A stretch of 64,000 nt of DNA from DATKUC01 sp964553615 (GCA_964553615.1 CAZKMA010000008.1:1-64000), one strand, 5' to 3'; counted from the first letter of the stretch, positions 9,879 to 19,533 are shown. Numbers and translations are program-made. Notes: generated by a model not told the origin, from the sequence alone.

Positions 9879-11576
9879 ATGAGCAAACACAAGATTGGAT
9901 TGGCACTTGTACTGACCGAACAAGTTATTGGAAAGGTTGTTCTGTTGACAATTCTCCTGTTCGCAACGATCGGTTTCCTGCACTATGCAACGCTTGCTGT
10001 CATCCTGGTACTTGACGGTGCCACCGCAACGATAGCAGTGAGTCGTCTGCAAAGACGTCTACGACACTACGACAACGTCGTTATCTCCCACATCGAACCG
10101 TCGATATCCGATGTTACCGTTACGTCCTTCGATCTCCCGCGTCATCTCGAAAGACGTCTTCAAGAATCCGAGACAACACGCCTTTCCACCCGACAACATT
10201 TATCGGAAACCAAGGAGAACTCTCTACGGATCACCGAACAACTTAAACAATCGGTGCACACGACGACCAGAATAACCGGAAGTATAATGTCCATCGAAGA
10301 AAAAGCGGACCGCCTGAGTCGTAATCTGCTCGATTCTTCGAGCGCTGTCGAAGAGATTACACGCACCATTCTTGAGTTGGGACGACAAATAGAAACACAA
10401 TCAAGTTCAGTCGTGCAGACGTCGGCCTCAATTACCGAAATGGACGCATCGATCCGCAATGTCGCTGGGATCACGCAGCGCAAGGGAGAGGCTGCCAAAG
10501 CGTTGCTCGGCAGGACGGAAGCGGGAAAGGCCCAGATGGCCCAGATGAATTCAGTAATCGACCTCGTCCACAGCAATGTTGATTCGGTTACCGAGGTCAT
10601 CAGTGTGATCGACTCCATTGCTTCGCAGACAAACCTGCTTTCGATGAACGCGGCGATTGAAGCCGCGCACGCAGGTAATGCCGGGAAAGGATTCGCAGTA
10701 GTCGCGTCCGAAATTCGCAAACTTGCAGAATCAACGGCAAGGAACTCGCGACTCGTCGCCGGCACGCTAAAAACTATCATCGACAATATCCGTACGGTAC
10801 GGGACTTCGGCCTGAAGAACAGTGAGACTTATGAGCGAATAACCTCCGAAGCCGTCCTTATGTCAGATGCGTTCCGGGAAATCTACGCAGCAACCACGGA
10901 ACTCAACGAAGGAAGCGGTGAAATCGTCGCCGCGACCACACTCCTGAATGATATTACAGCCGCAATCAAGGGCGGATACAATGAAATCGGCACGAGCTCA
11001 GAACAGCTCCGTGACGCGCTCCACGGCATAGTGGAAGCAAGCCGGCACGCCTCGGATGAGATAGAGTCGATCTCCGAAGTCAGTCAGGCGTTGAACCTGG
11101 TCTTTCTGCAACTCGGGGAAGGTCTGCTGAGGCTCGAAACTGAGCTTCATGAGGTCGATGGCCTGCAGAGAAAAGAGAAGGGAACGGCCGCTCAGCATTT
11201 CGCGCTCGTTCCCATCATGATTCAGCATTTGATCTGGATAATCCGAGCCCGTGGCGTCATCGACGGGAGGCTGACAATCGAAAGTTCAGAGATTGCGGAT
11301 GACCGGACGTGCTCGCTCGGAAAATGGATTCAGACAGACGCTCCGGTCGAACTGAAGAATCACCCCCGGTTTCTCAAACTCGATGCGGATCATCAGAGTC
11401 TTCACGGGCTCGTGCGAGAAATCATTTCTTCGAGCGGGAAATACGAGAGAGAAGCCGTAGAGGAAAAGTACAGGAATCTGCTCCATCTTTCCGAGGAAAT
11501 AGTCACCAATCTCGTCTTTCTTGATCAATCGGTACGCAAAGTATCAACAACCGTGTTGATGAAACCACCCCTTTGA
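9879..11576 (+). CDS. Chemoreceptor (MCP) with C-terminal CZB domain
   Basis: 565 residues from ATG 9879, preceded by GGAGACAAGAAAGTA. Two short hydrophobic segments near the N-terminus (about 18-55) anchor it without a sizeable periplasmic sensor domain. The signalling hairpin is typical: VIDSIASQTNLLSMNAAIEAAHAG and GKGFAVVASEIRKLAE. The C-terminal ~130 residues form a chemoreceptor zinc-binding (CZB) domain with the 3His/1Cys set: HLIW, CSLGKWI and DHQSLHGLV. CZB domains in other bacteria respond to zinc or hypochlorous acid. It lies just after the HD-GYP gene. Its 3' end carries a hairpin-forming 22-bp sequence that recurs at 48610. Confidence 0.9.
   Translation: MSKHKIGLALVLTEQVIGKVVLLTILLFATIGFLHYATLAVILVLDGATATIAVSRLQRRLRHYDNVVISHIEPSISDVTVTSFDLPRHLERRLQESETTRLSTRQHLSETKENSLRITEQLKQSVHTTTRITGSIMSIEEKADRLSRNLLDSSSAVEEITRTILELGRQIETQSSSVVQTSASITEMDASIRNVAGITQRKGEAAKALLGRTEAGKAQMAQMNSVIDLVHSNVDSVTEVISVIDSIASQTNLLSMNAAIEAAHAGNAGKGFAVVASEIRKLAESTARNSRLVAGTLKTIIDNIRTVRDFGLKNSETYERITSEAVLMSDAFREIYAATTELNEGSGEIVAATTLLNDITAAIKGGYNEIGTSSEQLRDALHGIVEASRHASDEIESISEVSQALNLVFLQLGEGLLRLETELHEVDGLQRKEKGTAAQHFALVPIMIQHLIWIIRARGVIDGRLTIESSEIADDRTCSLGKWIQTDAPVELKNHPRFLKLDADHQSLHGLVREIISSSGKYEREAVEEKYRNLLHLSEEIVTNLVFLDQSVRKVSTTVLMKPPL
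11539..11560 (+). repeat. 22-bp dispersed hairpin repeat, copy 1
   Basis: An identical 22-mer occurs here and, in reverse orientation, at 48610-48631. It holds the inverted repeat ATCAACA-ACCG-TGTTGAT. Here it is inside the last codons of the chemoreceptor gene, 13 bases before its stop codon. Confidence 0.75.
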
Positions 11577-11896
11577 AGCAGGAGCTCCCCTTCGGGTATA
11601 GGGAGATAATGAGTGCATGCCGGTCATCTGGCTCAATGCCGCACCGGCATGCACACCCTTCGCCCCCCAGGAGGTGCTCCCGTGCCTGTTCCCCGCTCCT
11701 GTCCCTATCTCTCCTGTGTCAACCATGAATCCCCGCCGGTACGGCGACAGGCAGAGCGGCAGCTCCATTCGTGTTCCCTCCTGTGCCCTGCGGAATCTGA
11801 TAGATGGATATCAACACGCTGCGTGATACGTCACTCGATGTCCGGTGTAGCCTTCCTGGAACCGTCGTGCTACCATTTCAATTGATGAGGTGAGCC
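11577..11896. other. Intergenic region with inverted repeat
   Basis: A 320-base stretch between two + strand genes. I see no gene in it. It contains a long perfect inverted repeat (listed separately) and a Pro-codon-like C-rich tract. No T-run terminator is evident. Confidence 0.5.
11613..11654. repeat. 12-bp perfect inverted repeat
   Basis: GTGCATGCCGGT at 11613-11624 pairs perfectly with ACCGGCATGCAC at 11643-11654 across an 18-base loop. There is no following T-run, so it is not a standard terminator. It could be a protein-binding site, an mRNA 3'-end stabiliser or a REP-like element. Confidence 0.7.
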
Positions 11897-14800
11897 GTGA
11901 AGACACTGACAAGGTTGACGTTGGCCCTTCTTTTTTCCGTAGCCATAGGTCCAGTGTTTCCGCAGGATTTCAAGGCAATCCAGAGCAGATTCTTCCCTCT
12001 TGCGCATACGGGCATCGACGTCGAGATTTCCCGGTTCGGTACCTATGTTGCACTGGCGGACTGGACTGACGGAAATTCAGTTGCTGTTCTTGATGAACAC
12101 CGGGACCTGTTGTGGAGGCACAAACAGCCCTACTACTGGGCAGGCACGCTCAAGCACGCGCCGATCCTGCAGTTCTCGCCTGATGAGTCCCTTCTTCTCT
12201 ACCCCGGATATAGAACCGACAGTGATATTGGTGTGGTGAATCCCCGAAGCGGAGAGGCGTATTCCGTTCTCACCGGCCATTCTGGAACCGTCACGGCCCT
12301 CGCCCTGAGCCCGGACGGTTCCCGCCTGCTCTCCTTCTCTTCCGGTGAGCTATTTCTATGGAAACGGGACGGAAATTCCTTCAGGAGGATCGATCGGCTG
12401 CCGGGCCATGCACCTTCGATCACCTCAATTTCATTCTCCCCCGACGGATCGCTGGTGGCCACCGGAGTTACAGACGACCGGAAACGGGAAGTCATAATAT
12501 ACGACGTTTCACACGATCATCTCCGGTCGGCATACCGTTTCAGCAGGGCGGAAAACAATCTGTCGCGAGGTTTCACTGCGATTGATTTTTCGCCCAATGG
12601 AAAGTGGCTGGCCGGGGGATATTCGGACAGCATTCTCCTGTGGCGCGTTCCGACAACCGGCGCCGGCAGAGGCGTTTCGGGGGATAAAGTAACTGAAACC
12701 GATCTCCAACCTGTGCAACGCATCGAAGACATCGAGCTCGGATCTGTCATCAGTCTTCTCTTTTCGCCGGACTCATCATTTCTGTTCAGCGGTCATTACA
12801 AGGACGTGCGCGCCTACAGGCTCGCCGGATCGAGCTGGGAATCCGCCGCAACTTTCAGTCCTCACCAGGGCCACATTAACGATATGTGTTTCTCGTCGGA
12901 CGGAAGGTGGCTTGCTGTAGCCGGGGACAGCCAATCGAACGGTCTGGGACTCTGGTCCACGACGGGACTCGGTCCATCACCAGTCGGCCGTATTCTCTCC
13001 ATCCTGAACGGACGGGTATCCAACGGGCAGAAGCGGTTTCTCGACGACACCCTTGCCGCACGAATCCTGGCCACGCTGCCGGCAGAGGAAGTCGGCCCGC
13101 GGGACATGTTCGAAACTCAACGGGAATATGACGCCCGGATATCCCGGGCTGCAATCGCCGTGAAAGGGCAACTGCAGGAAGAGACGGAAAAGCGTTTCAA
13201 TGTTGAACGAGAAGATGTCCCCGGCGCTCTCTACCGCGTAAGCATCCCGCTTCAGACGCAGGGCACGTACGATATCGACCACCGGACCTACACGTTCCGC
13301 TTCATGGACGAGGAGGCGACCGCGAAAGTCGATCGTGACCACGCACGTGATCTTTATCGCAACTGGCATGTGGCCCGGGTAATAGCAACACGAGTTCAAA
13401 CGCCGGACGGTCCGGCGTACGGGGATTTCCGGCTGCGGCTGCCTTCCGGCGGGGCTACGGTTGACCTGGGTTTGGGTCAGAATCCCTTTACCGGAGAAAC
13501 GCTCGATCGTTATGGAACGCAGGTCCCGAGCGTGCCTGTCGGACCGGATCTCCTGATTCGGAATCTCAGTATCGAAGGAATATTCCCTTCTCTCTTTCGA
13601 TACTATGCGGACGGACCTCTTGGTCATTTTGATGTGCAGAATACGGGGTCATCGACCCTGGGCGATCTGTCGGTCCAGTTCTTCATTCCGGGACTCAGTC
13701 AGGCGCCGACGGCGTCCCGGGTATCGCCTTCACTTGGCGTCGGCCAGCGGCAGAGCGCAGAAATAAACGCCACATTTGCCCCGACGATTTTGTCGCTCCC
13801 GGAGGGGCAGACGGAATCGGCACAGCTATCCATCCGGTACACTTCCGGCGGTAAAACCTACACGGACACCGTGGTTCGGTCCGTTTCAGTTCTCAATAGA
13901 AACGCCATACGATGGACCGACGACCGCAAGGTTGCGGCGTTCATGTTTGCAAATGACCCCGCCCTGCTGCGCTTCAGCGGACGTGTTGTCGGAATGATAG
14001 ACGACCCCGCGACCAATGTGATGACCAGGAACCTTCTCACGGCGATCCGCATGTTCGAAGCAGTGCACGCGGCGGGGGTGAGCTATGTCGTGGACCCGAC
14101 GAGTCCCTATGCTTCGGTCTCGCGCGACGGCGCCGCTATCGACTACATTCGCTTCCCGCTCGAGACTCTCGACCAGCGGAGTGGCGACTGTGACGATCTT
14201 TCAGTGCTTTACAATACACTTCTTGAATCAGTCGGCGTAAGAACTGCATTTATTACCACACCGGGGCACATATTCGCGGCATTCGATCTCGGCGTGCCGC
14301 AGAAGCTCGCATTGAGGTTATTTCCGAGGTCGGACGATCTGATCTTTCTGCATGGAACCACATGGATGCCGATTGAAACTACGCTTCCAGACGAGGGCTT
14401 CACGCGAGCCTGGCAGACTGCCGGAATCGAGTGGCGCGAGGCAACGGCTGAACAGAGTGCAAACTTTTTCACAACCCAAAGTGCCTGGGATGTCTATGCA
14501 CCGGCAGGCTATTCGGCGCCGGAACCCGTCGTTACCCCGCCGAAGGCACAGGTGGTAGCCCTCTACAAAGAACAGCTGGACGCCTATCGGAAAGTGACAC
14601 TCGGCCCAAAAGAGGCTGAACTGGTCTCACAGCTCAACAACAACCCTTCAAGCGAGGGAGAGAATCAGCTGGGAATTCTGTATGCGCAGTATGGTTTGTT
14701 CAACAAGTCACTCGAATGGTTCAAGCGAGCGCTCGAGCGTGGCAATTATCTGCCCGCCATGATCAATGCAGCAAACGTCCTGAGTATCAACAAGCAGTAC

Positions 14801-15073
14801 GACGAGGCGCGTGCGTATCTCGTCCAGGCGGAAAAGCTCGATCCATCAAATGCCCATGTACTCATCAGCCTCGCGTTCTCCTACCATGAGACGGGTAGCG
14901 AACTCGAAGCACGAAATGCCTTCGAGCGCGCACGGAACGTTAATCCGACGCTCGCAGCCCGCTATCCGCTTTTTGGCAACGGACTGAACAAGGGCGGCGG
15001 AGATACCCTTGCGAGCAGCGCGAAGGTGAAGGCCATGGAATGGTTCGGCAGCGAATGGCAAAGCGGAGAGTGA
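11897..15073 (+). CDS. Secreted WD40-transglutaminase-TPR protein
   Basis: 1058 residues from GTG 11897 (GAGGTGA just upstream) with a signal peptide (MKTLTRLTLALLFSVAIGPV). Residues ~40-355 are WD40-like beta-propeller repeats with recurrent FSPDG/FSPNG motifs. Residues ~400-500 are an unassigned charged domain; ~555-670 look like an immunoglobulin/CARDB-type beta-sandwich. Residues ~700-870 form a transglutaminase-like domain with a plausible triad C765 (SGDCDDL), H791 (TPGHIFAAF) and E827 (WMPIETT). TPR repeats fill ~900-1030. The set suggests a large periplasmic or surface scaffold with cysteine-protease or crosslinking activity. The exact role is unknown to me. Confidence 0.75.
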   Translation: MKTLTRLTLALLFSVAIGPVFPQDFKAIQSRFFPLAHTGIDVEISRFGTYVALADWTDGNSVAVLDEHRDLLWRHKQPYYWAGTLKHAPILQFSPDESLLLYPGYRTDSDIGVVNPRSGEAYSVLTGHSGTVTALALSPDGSRLLSFSSGELFLWKRDGNSFRRIDRLPGHAPSITSISFSPDGSLVATGVTDDRKREVIIYDVSHDHLRSAYRFSRAENNLSRGFTAIDFSPNGKWLAGGYSDSILLWRVPTTGAGRGVSGDKVTETDLQPVQRIEDIELGSVISLLFSPDSSFLFSGHYKDVRAYRLAGSSWESAATFSPHQGHINDMCFSSDGRWLAVAGDSQSNGLGLWSTTGLGPSPVGRILSILNGRVSNGQKRFLDDTLAARILATLPAEEVGPRDMFETQREYDARISRAAIAVKGQLQEETEKRFNVEREDVPGALYRVSIPLQTQGTYDIDHRTYTFRFMDEEATAKVDRDHARDLYRNWHVARVIATRVQTPDGPAYGDFRLRLPSGGATVDLGLGQNPFTGETLDRYGTQVPSVPVGPDLLIRNLSIEGIFPSLFRYYADGPLGHFDVQNTGSSTLGDLSVQFFIPGLSQAPTASRVSPSLGVGQRQSAEINATFAPTILSLPEGQTESAQLSIRYTSGGKTYTDTVVRSVSVLNRNAIRWTDDRKVAAFMFANDPALLRFSGRVVGMIDDPATNVMTRNLLTAIRMFEAVHAAGVSYVVDPTSPYASVSRDGAAIDYIRFPLETLDQRSGDCDDLSVLYNTLLESVGVRTAFITTPGHIFAAFDLGVPQKLALRLFPRSDDLIFLHGTTWMPIETTLPDEGFTRAWQTAGIEWREATAEQSANFFTTQSAWDVYAPAGYSAPEPVVTPPKAQVVALYKEQLDAYRKVTLGPKEAELVSQLNNNPSSEGENQLGILYAQYGLFNKSLEWFKRALERGNYLPAMINAANVLSINKQYDEARAYLVQAEKLDPSNAHVLISLAFSYHETGSELEARNAFERARNVNPTLAARYPLFGNGLNKGGGDTLASSAKVKAMEWFGSEWQSGE

Positions 15074-15200
15074 TGTTCGACCACTGTAGCTGCATGCCCG
15101 CGTGCCGGGTCTGCCGTGGCAGACGAACTCCCATAGGTGGTCGGAACCACGGCGGCGCGTAATAACTTCCGCTCACTATCTACCCGCAGATAGAAACGGA

Positions 15201-16254
15201 CTACAACTTCAACTTTTTCTTCAACTCCTTGAATCGCGGTAAGGCGCGCAACGGATCGAATATTGGGTCCTGAAAGTTCCACGCAAGGTTGAGATCGTGG
15301 TCGACATATGACTGCTCGATCAGATCCATGGCCGCGCCCAGTTGTCCGCGGCCAAGCGGAATGTATGCACGCAGAAGCGGCGAAAGGGAGATGCCTTTCG
15401 ATTCCAGTGCTTCAAACCGCCGCCCTGCACTATCCGCTTCGCTCTCCCGCCCGGCGCGGCTGTAGACGCAGGATAGTAATGCCAGGGGTTCCATTGCGCC
15501 TTCGCCGGCGAGAGACGCCGCGGTCTCCAGCTCGGCAACCGCCTCGTTGAGTGCACCGTTAGCAGCCAGTGCATAACCGAGGACGAGATGGCTCATGTAG
15601 AAACCGTTCTCCATGTCACGCGCAATGGTTGCCTGCTTGACCGCTTCGTCAAAATCCCGAGCGTAGTACAGGCGCATTGCCACATTGAGGATATTCATCA
15701 GAGAAAGCGGGTCAATGTCCCTCGCCTTCTTTACTTCGGTTATTGCCTCATTGAATCGACCCAGTGTGCAGAGCAGCGAACCGTACCAGCAATGGGCTTC
15801 CGCCGAGCTCGGCTTCAGGGCGATGGCGCGCCTGAACTCCCGCTCCGACAGTTGCCAGTCAAAGTCGTGGAGGAATCGAACGAAACCCAGCACCGTGTGC
15901 CCCTCCGAAAGGTGTTCGTCAAGCGCCACAGCACGTTCCGCCTCCGCTGTAGCGAGTTTCATTCCTTCATTATTCGAATAGAAGCCAAACTGCGTGGCAC
16001 CCCAATAGTAGTTGGCAAGAGCGGCATGAGCCGGAGCGTAGGTCCCGTCCTTACCGATGGATCGTTTGAGATCTGCGAGGCATTTCCAGCTATTTCCGAT
16101 ATCGAAAGGCAGGCGGGCGAGTTCGTAGGCGCCAAGGAGGTATGCCTCGTATGCCTCCGGATCTACCGATTCTACCCGTGTCAGTGCGTTCTTTTCGCGT
16201 GTGGAGACGCGGTCAGACACCTGTGATGCGATGTCCCAGGCTATGCGCGCCTGC
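15201..16254 (-). CDS. TPR part of SARP-like regulator (3' part)
   Basis: The C-terminal 350 residues of a gene interrupted by the N gap. It consists of TPR repeats, for example PAHAALANYYWG, SEGHTVLGFVRFLHDFDW, AEAHCWYGSLLCTLGRFNEA and MSHLVLGYALAANGALNEA, and ends in a basic LKKKLKL tail with TAG at 15201. This architecture is common in SARP/adenylate-cyclase-type regulators where TPRs follow a DNA-binding head. It is on the same strand as the fragment at 16355-16525, so both probably belong to one gene. Confidence 0.7.
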
Positions 16255-16354
16255 NNNNNNNNNNNNNNNNNNNNNNNNNNNNNNNNNNNNNNNNNNNNNN
16301 NNNNNNNNNNNNNNNNNNNNNNNNNNNNNNNNNNNNNNNNNNNNNNNNNNNNNN
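16255..16354. other. Scaffold gap of 100 N
   Basis: A second placeholder gap of unknown true length, inside the SARP/TPR gene. The middle of that protein is therefore not visible. Confidence 0.98.
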
Positions 16355-16525
16355 AGCACTTTTCTCGGGCCACAGCATGGCGCAGATTCCGGCTCTCGAC
16401 TGAGGAGCGTCAGAGGCCGAAAGATATGCCGCAAGGGCGATCACCCTGCGTCTCCCTGGATCCACCAATTGACCGTTCAGTTCAATGGTCGGAGCGCCAA
16501 ACAGCCTGATTTTGAGGTTCGCCAT
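16355..16525 (-). CDS. SARP-type DNA-binding N-terminus (5' part)
   Basis: 57 residues from ATG 16525 up to the gap: MANLKIRLFGAPTIELNG, then GRRRVIALAAYLSAS, then SRAGICAMLWPEKS. This is the start of an OmpR-like winged helix as in SARP/BTAD activators (R-LG-P-v...R-K-ALLAYLA...R--L--LLWP). With the TPR part beyond the gap it would be a single-polypeptide regulator. It is divergent from the hydrolase gene at 16710, which it might control. Confidence 0.65.
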
Positions 16526-16709
16526 GGATTTCTGCCTTCAATAGACTCTCTCGGTACCATTATATTACGCGAATTACGAATTCGGACAAAAAAAAGTCAA
16601 CGCGACGATTTTGCGACGCTTGGTGGAACGATCCTGCGACCACGCACTGCCATAATAAGGTCCAAACCTCGCCCAGGCGAGGAAGACCAATCTTTTACGG
16701 AGGCTTGAA

Positions 16710-17573
16710 ATGAAACAGAGAGTTCTCTGTCTGGCACTCGCGGTATTCACCGCGACACTGTGTGTAGCCGCGCCGACACACCCCACACTGACGCCGGTCG
16801 CCGAACGGTGGATGAATATTGCCGACGGAATGGGGGCACCAACCGTTCTGAATCTGCCCAGTGCCGACCGTGTCAGGACCGCTAGCGTGGAATATGTGTC
16901 AGGACGTAGCATGGACATCTACTATCCGGCGGATTTCGATTTCAATAGAGCGGCCCCGGTTGTCGTCTTCGCCATGGGGTACTCTACCGACTTCACCATG
17001 AACTGGTTCGGTGCAAAGCTGAAAGACATCGGACAGTACGTGTCATGGGGACAACTCGTTGCAGCATCGGGAATGATCGGGGTCGCATATGAGACCGACT
17101 ATCCCGACGACGATATCGATGCCGTACTGGGATTCATCCTCAAGAATGGTTCAAATCTTGGAATGGATTCCCGGCGAATTGCCCTCTTCGCCTGTTCCGG
17201 CAACACAATGACTGCCCTCGGTGCGCTGGCTGCCAAGGATGCAGCCTATCGATCATCGCTTCGATGCGGCGTTGTCATGTACCCGGTCATTTCCTATTTC
17301 ATGAATACGGGAGATGATGTGTTGCCGGCCCCGTTCAAGCGCCAGCTTCGAGATGACGTTCCAATCTTCATGGTAACAATCGGCAACGAGCGACCCGAAT
17401 GGAAGGATGCGGTCTCCACATTCCTGGCGGGTGCAAGGGAGCGGGCCTACCCCATCGAGGTCTCACATTTCGAACAGGGGGTGCATGGATTTGATACGGA
17501 CATGGACAACGACGAATCGAGGGCCCTCATAGCCCGTTCGTTGGCATTCATGAAAGACAAGCTTACCCAGTAG
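16710..17573 (+). CDS. Secreted alpha/beta hydrolase
   Basis: 287 residues with a signal peptide (residues 1-20, cut near CVAAPT). GGAGG lies seven bases before ATG 16710. The fold is alpha/beta hydrolase, similar to dienelactone-hydrolase/esterase-like proteins: a first strand APVVVFAMGYS, a nucleophile elbow RRIALFACSGNTMTA and a terminal His in EQGVHGFDT. The elbow reads C-S-G-N instead of the usual G-x-S-x-G, so both flanking small residues differ; Ser is still present. Substrate unknown. The 184 bases before it are a shared divergent promoter region with the SARP-like gene. Confidence 0.7.
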   Translation: MKQRVLCLALAVFTATLCVAAPTHPTLTPVAERWMNIADGMGAPTVLNLPSADRVRTASVEYVSGRSMDIYYPADFDFNRAAPVVVFAMGYSTDFTMNWFGAKLKDIGQYVSWGQLVAASGMIGVAYETDYPDDDIDAVLGFILKNGSNLGMDSRRIALFACSGNTMTALGALAAKDAAYRSSLRCGVVMYPVISYFMNTGDDVLPAPFKRQLRDDVPIFMVTIGNERPEWKDAVSTFLAGARERAYPIEVSHFEQGVHGFDTDMDNDESRALIARSLAFMKDKLTQ

Positions 17574-17603
17574 GCTAATACTGCCTGTTCTGCAAGAGTG
17601 AGG

Positions 17604-18335
17604 CTACGGGCCCGCAGCAAACGGATCCGGCAAGGAGTTCAGTTGGTTTGAACCGAAACTGGCGTAGCCCCACTCTGCCACTGTCACTTTGTAGCCATGT
17701 GTGAAATCGTCGAATGCCACGTACGGAGTTCCTTCATCGAATGCAAGAGAAACCCAGTCGACGACACCGGCCGAGAAGCCAGAAGTTCCTACTGTTACCC
17801 ATTTCGAGCCAACATACTTCATTACAGTTGTTCCGTGCCCATTGGCGAAATCCTCAAACGCAACATAGGGGATCCCGTTGTCGAATTTGAGAGATATACT
17901 GGCCGCCGGTCCAGCGGAGAAACCCGCGCTTCCCACGACGACCCAGCTCGAACCATTGTACTTCATCACCGTTGCCTTGTAGTCGCTGGCGGAATCCTCG
18001 AATGCCACGTACGGAGTTCCACGGTCAAAGGCCAGAGAGGTGTAGTACGCTTCTCCAACGGAGAATCCCGCGGCTCCTACTGGAACCCAACTCGAGCCGT
18101 CGTACTTCATTACCGTTGCCCGATACCCATGCTCACTGTCTCGAAATGCGACGTAGGGAATCCCCCTGTCGAAAGCCAGAGAGGTGTAATGTGCCCCGCC
18201 TGCAGAGAACCCTGCACTCCCCACCGGTTGCCACGCTCTCTCGAGACCTCCGCCATTGGATGCTTCACGGTTGGAACAGCCGCACGCCAGCATGGCAGCG
18301 AGTATTGCCCAAATGAATAACCTCTCCGTACTCAT
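17604..18335 (-). CDS. Lipoprotein with four 48-residue repeats
   Basis: 243 residues from ATG 18335, with a strong GGAGGTGAAAG ribosome site. The N-terminus is a lipoprotein signal ending in MLACGCSN (lipidation at C18 or C20). From W35 on there are four units with exact 48-residue period (W35, W83, W131, W179). Each has the pattern W-VGSAGFSAG..YTSLAFD.G.PYVAF.D..HGY.ATVMKY.GS. Each unit could be one propeller blade, but only four are present. No catalytic motif is seen. An outer-surface or periplasmic binding role is a guess. Confidence 0.75.
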   Translation of the reverse strand: MSTERLFIWAILAAMLACGCSNREASNGGGLERAWQPVGSAGFSAGGAHYTSLAFDRGIPYVAFRDSEHGYRATVMKYDGSSWVPVGAAGFSVGEAYYTSLAFDRGTPYVAFEDSASDYKATVMKYNGSSWVVVGSAGFSAGPAASISLKFDNGIPYVAFEDFANGHGTTVMKYVGSKWVTVGTSGFSAGVVDWVSLAFDEGTPYVAFDDFTHGYKVTVAEWGYASFGSNQLNSLPDPFAAGP

Positions 18336-18582
18336 CTTTCACCTCCGTGCGCGTGCAATGAATTGCCTCGGCAACTGCACGTCACCCCCGGCACCCGAAA
18401 GGTTAAACACATGAATACTGTTTCGCCGTTGCGCAATCGTTGCAGACAGCCCTGTTCCGAAGCCGGCACTGCAAAACTGCACATGTGAACACATTCCGGT
18501 GGATGGGAGTTCCCGGAGCCCCCGCTCGGGTTGGTTCGATCATGAAAGTGATCTGAGAACGTCTATTCTGCGATGAGCACGG

Positions 18583-18777
18583 TCATAGAAATTGGTGATA
18601 CAAGCGCGTGTCCGCAACGACCTGGATATGAATGCCACTGTTTCGTATGGTGAATGCGCCGACCACCTTTTCGCCAGGGCAACCGATGTTGGATAGACCG
18701 GACGGTACGCCCTGACGGTCGTCTTCATCGGTCCGCTGGTTGTACATAACGTTCCATTTTCTGATCAGCTCTTCCAT
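18583..18777 (-). CDS. Small hypothetical ORF coupled to DUF1761 gene
   Basis: 64 codons whose ATG overlaps the stop of the upstream DUF1761 gene (TGATG), the classic arrangement for translational coupling. The peptide has no recognisable motif or membrane segment. It may be a real small gene or chance. Confidence 0.25.
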   Translation of the reverse strand: MEELIRKWNVMYNQRTDEDDRQGVPSGLSNIGCPGEKVVGAFTIRNSGIHIQVVADTRLYHQFL

Positions 18778-19196
18778 CAGCGCCAGACGGCAACAATCCC
18801 TCCGAAAATGGCGTAGGTAAGCAGAAAGAGACCGTTATTGATAACCAGGACAACAGGCTTTCGGCCTTCCCAGAGCGTATTCAGACTGTGCGTAAGGGCA
18901 AACGTCGCCCAGACGACGACACCCACAAGCATGCCACCGGGGAAACTCGCAGATCCAACGCTGTGAATAACAATCTGGAGACCGTAAGACAGGATGAAGG
19001 ACGCGAGAAGGCCGCTCAGAAAGAGAAAGGGCATGGCTCGCTTCTCTTCATCGGACATGCCGGTCTTTCCGTAAGTACCGAGCGCCTTCGCCCAGGGTTT
19101 CATGAAGAGAACTGGCGAGTACCAGATCCAGCTCAAGAAAAAGTTCACAACGGCAATGACGATAAGGGGCAGGACCGACACTTCGAAATGCAACAT
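18777..19196 (-). CDS. DUF1761 membrane protein
   Basis: 139 residues, four predicted membrane helices: VLPLIVIAVVNFFLSWIWYS, FLFLSGLLASFILSYGL, GMLVGVVVWATFALTHSL and PVVLVINNGLFLLTYAIFGG. The WIWYSPVLFMKPWAKALG stretch after helix 1 and the overall pattern match DUF1761. RBS AAAGGAG lies six bases before ATG 19196. Function of the family is unknown. Confidence 0.8.
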   Translation of the reverse strand: MLHFEVSVLPLIVIAVVNFFLSWIWYSPVLFMKPWAKALGTYGKTGMSDEEKRAMPFLFLSGLLASFILSYGLQIVIHSVGSASFPGGMLVGVVVWATFALTHSLNTLWEGRKPVVLVINNGLFLLTYAIFGGIVAVWR

Positions 19197-19533
19197 TGTT
19201 AACTCCTTTAATCGTAAATATAGTCTCGTGTCAGAATGTCGTCTATCCCGGAAGTTGAAGTTGTCCGGGGTGTTATTGAGGACAATATCAAGGCGAATGA
19301 GTCCGATCGAATCGGTCCTACAGGGTGACTATGCCAGCCCCATATGGGCCTGCTCCAAGGCGAATACTCCGAAGGCGGGTGGAAAACCGTTGATATCAGA
19401 TGACAAGTCCTGACAAATATCTCCACATTCCGGGATGTCGTGTTGACTCAAGACAGGCCTCTGTGGTCTTTTGGGTTAGTGCATGCACGCAATATCCCAG
19501 AAACCAAAAAGCATTCTGGAGGAGGCCATTAAG
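19197..19533. other. Intergenic, divergent promoters
   Basis: A 337-base region between the divergent DUF1761 and aldo/keto reductase genes. Leftward, a TATATT-like -10 lies near 19217-19222. Rightward, GGAGGAGG precedes the reductase start. No further gene or repeat is evident. Confidence 0.4.

Noticed and set aside
15121..15160. Inverted repeats between the WD40 gene and the TPR gene as a terminator
   Set aside because: The GTCTGCC-GT-GGCAGAC stem has a two-base loop and no T-run, so it is not convincing.
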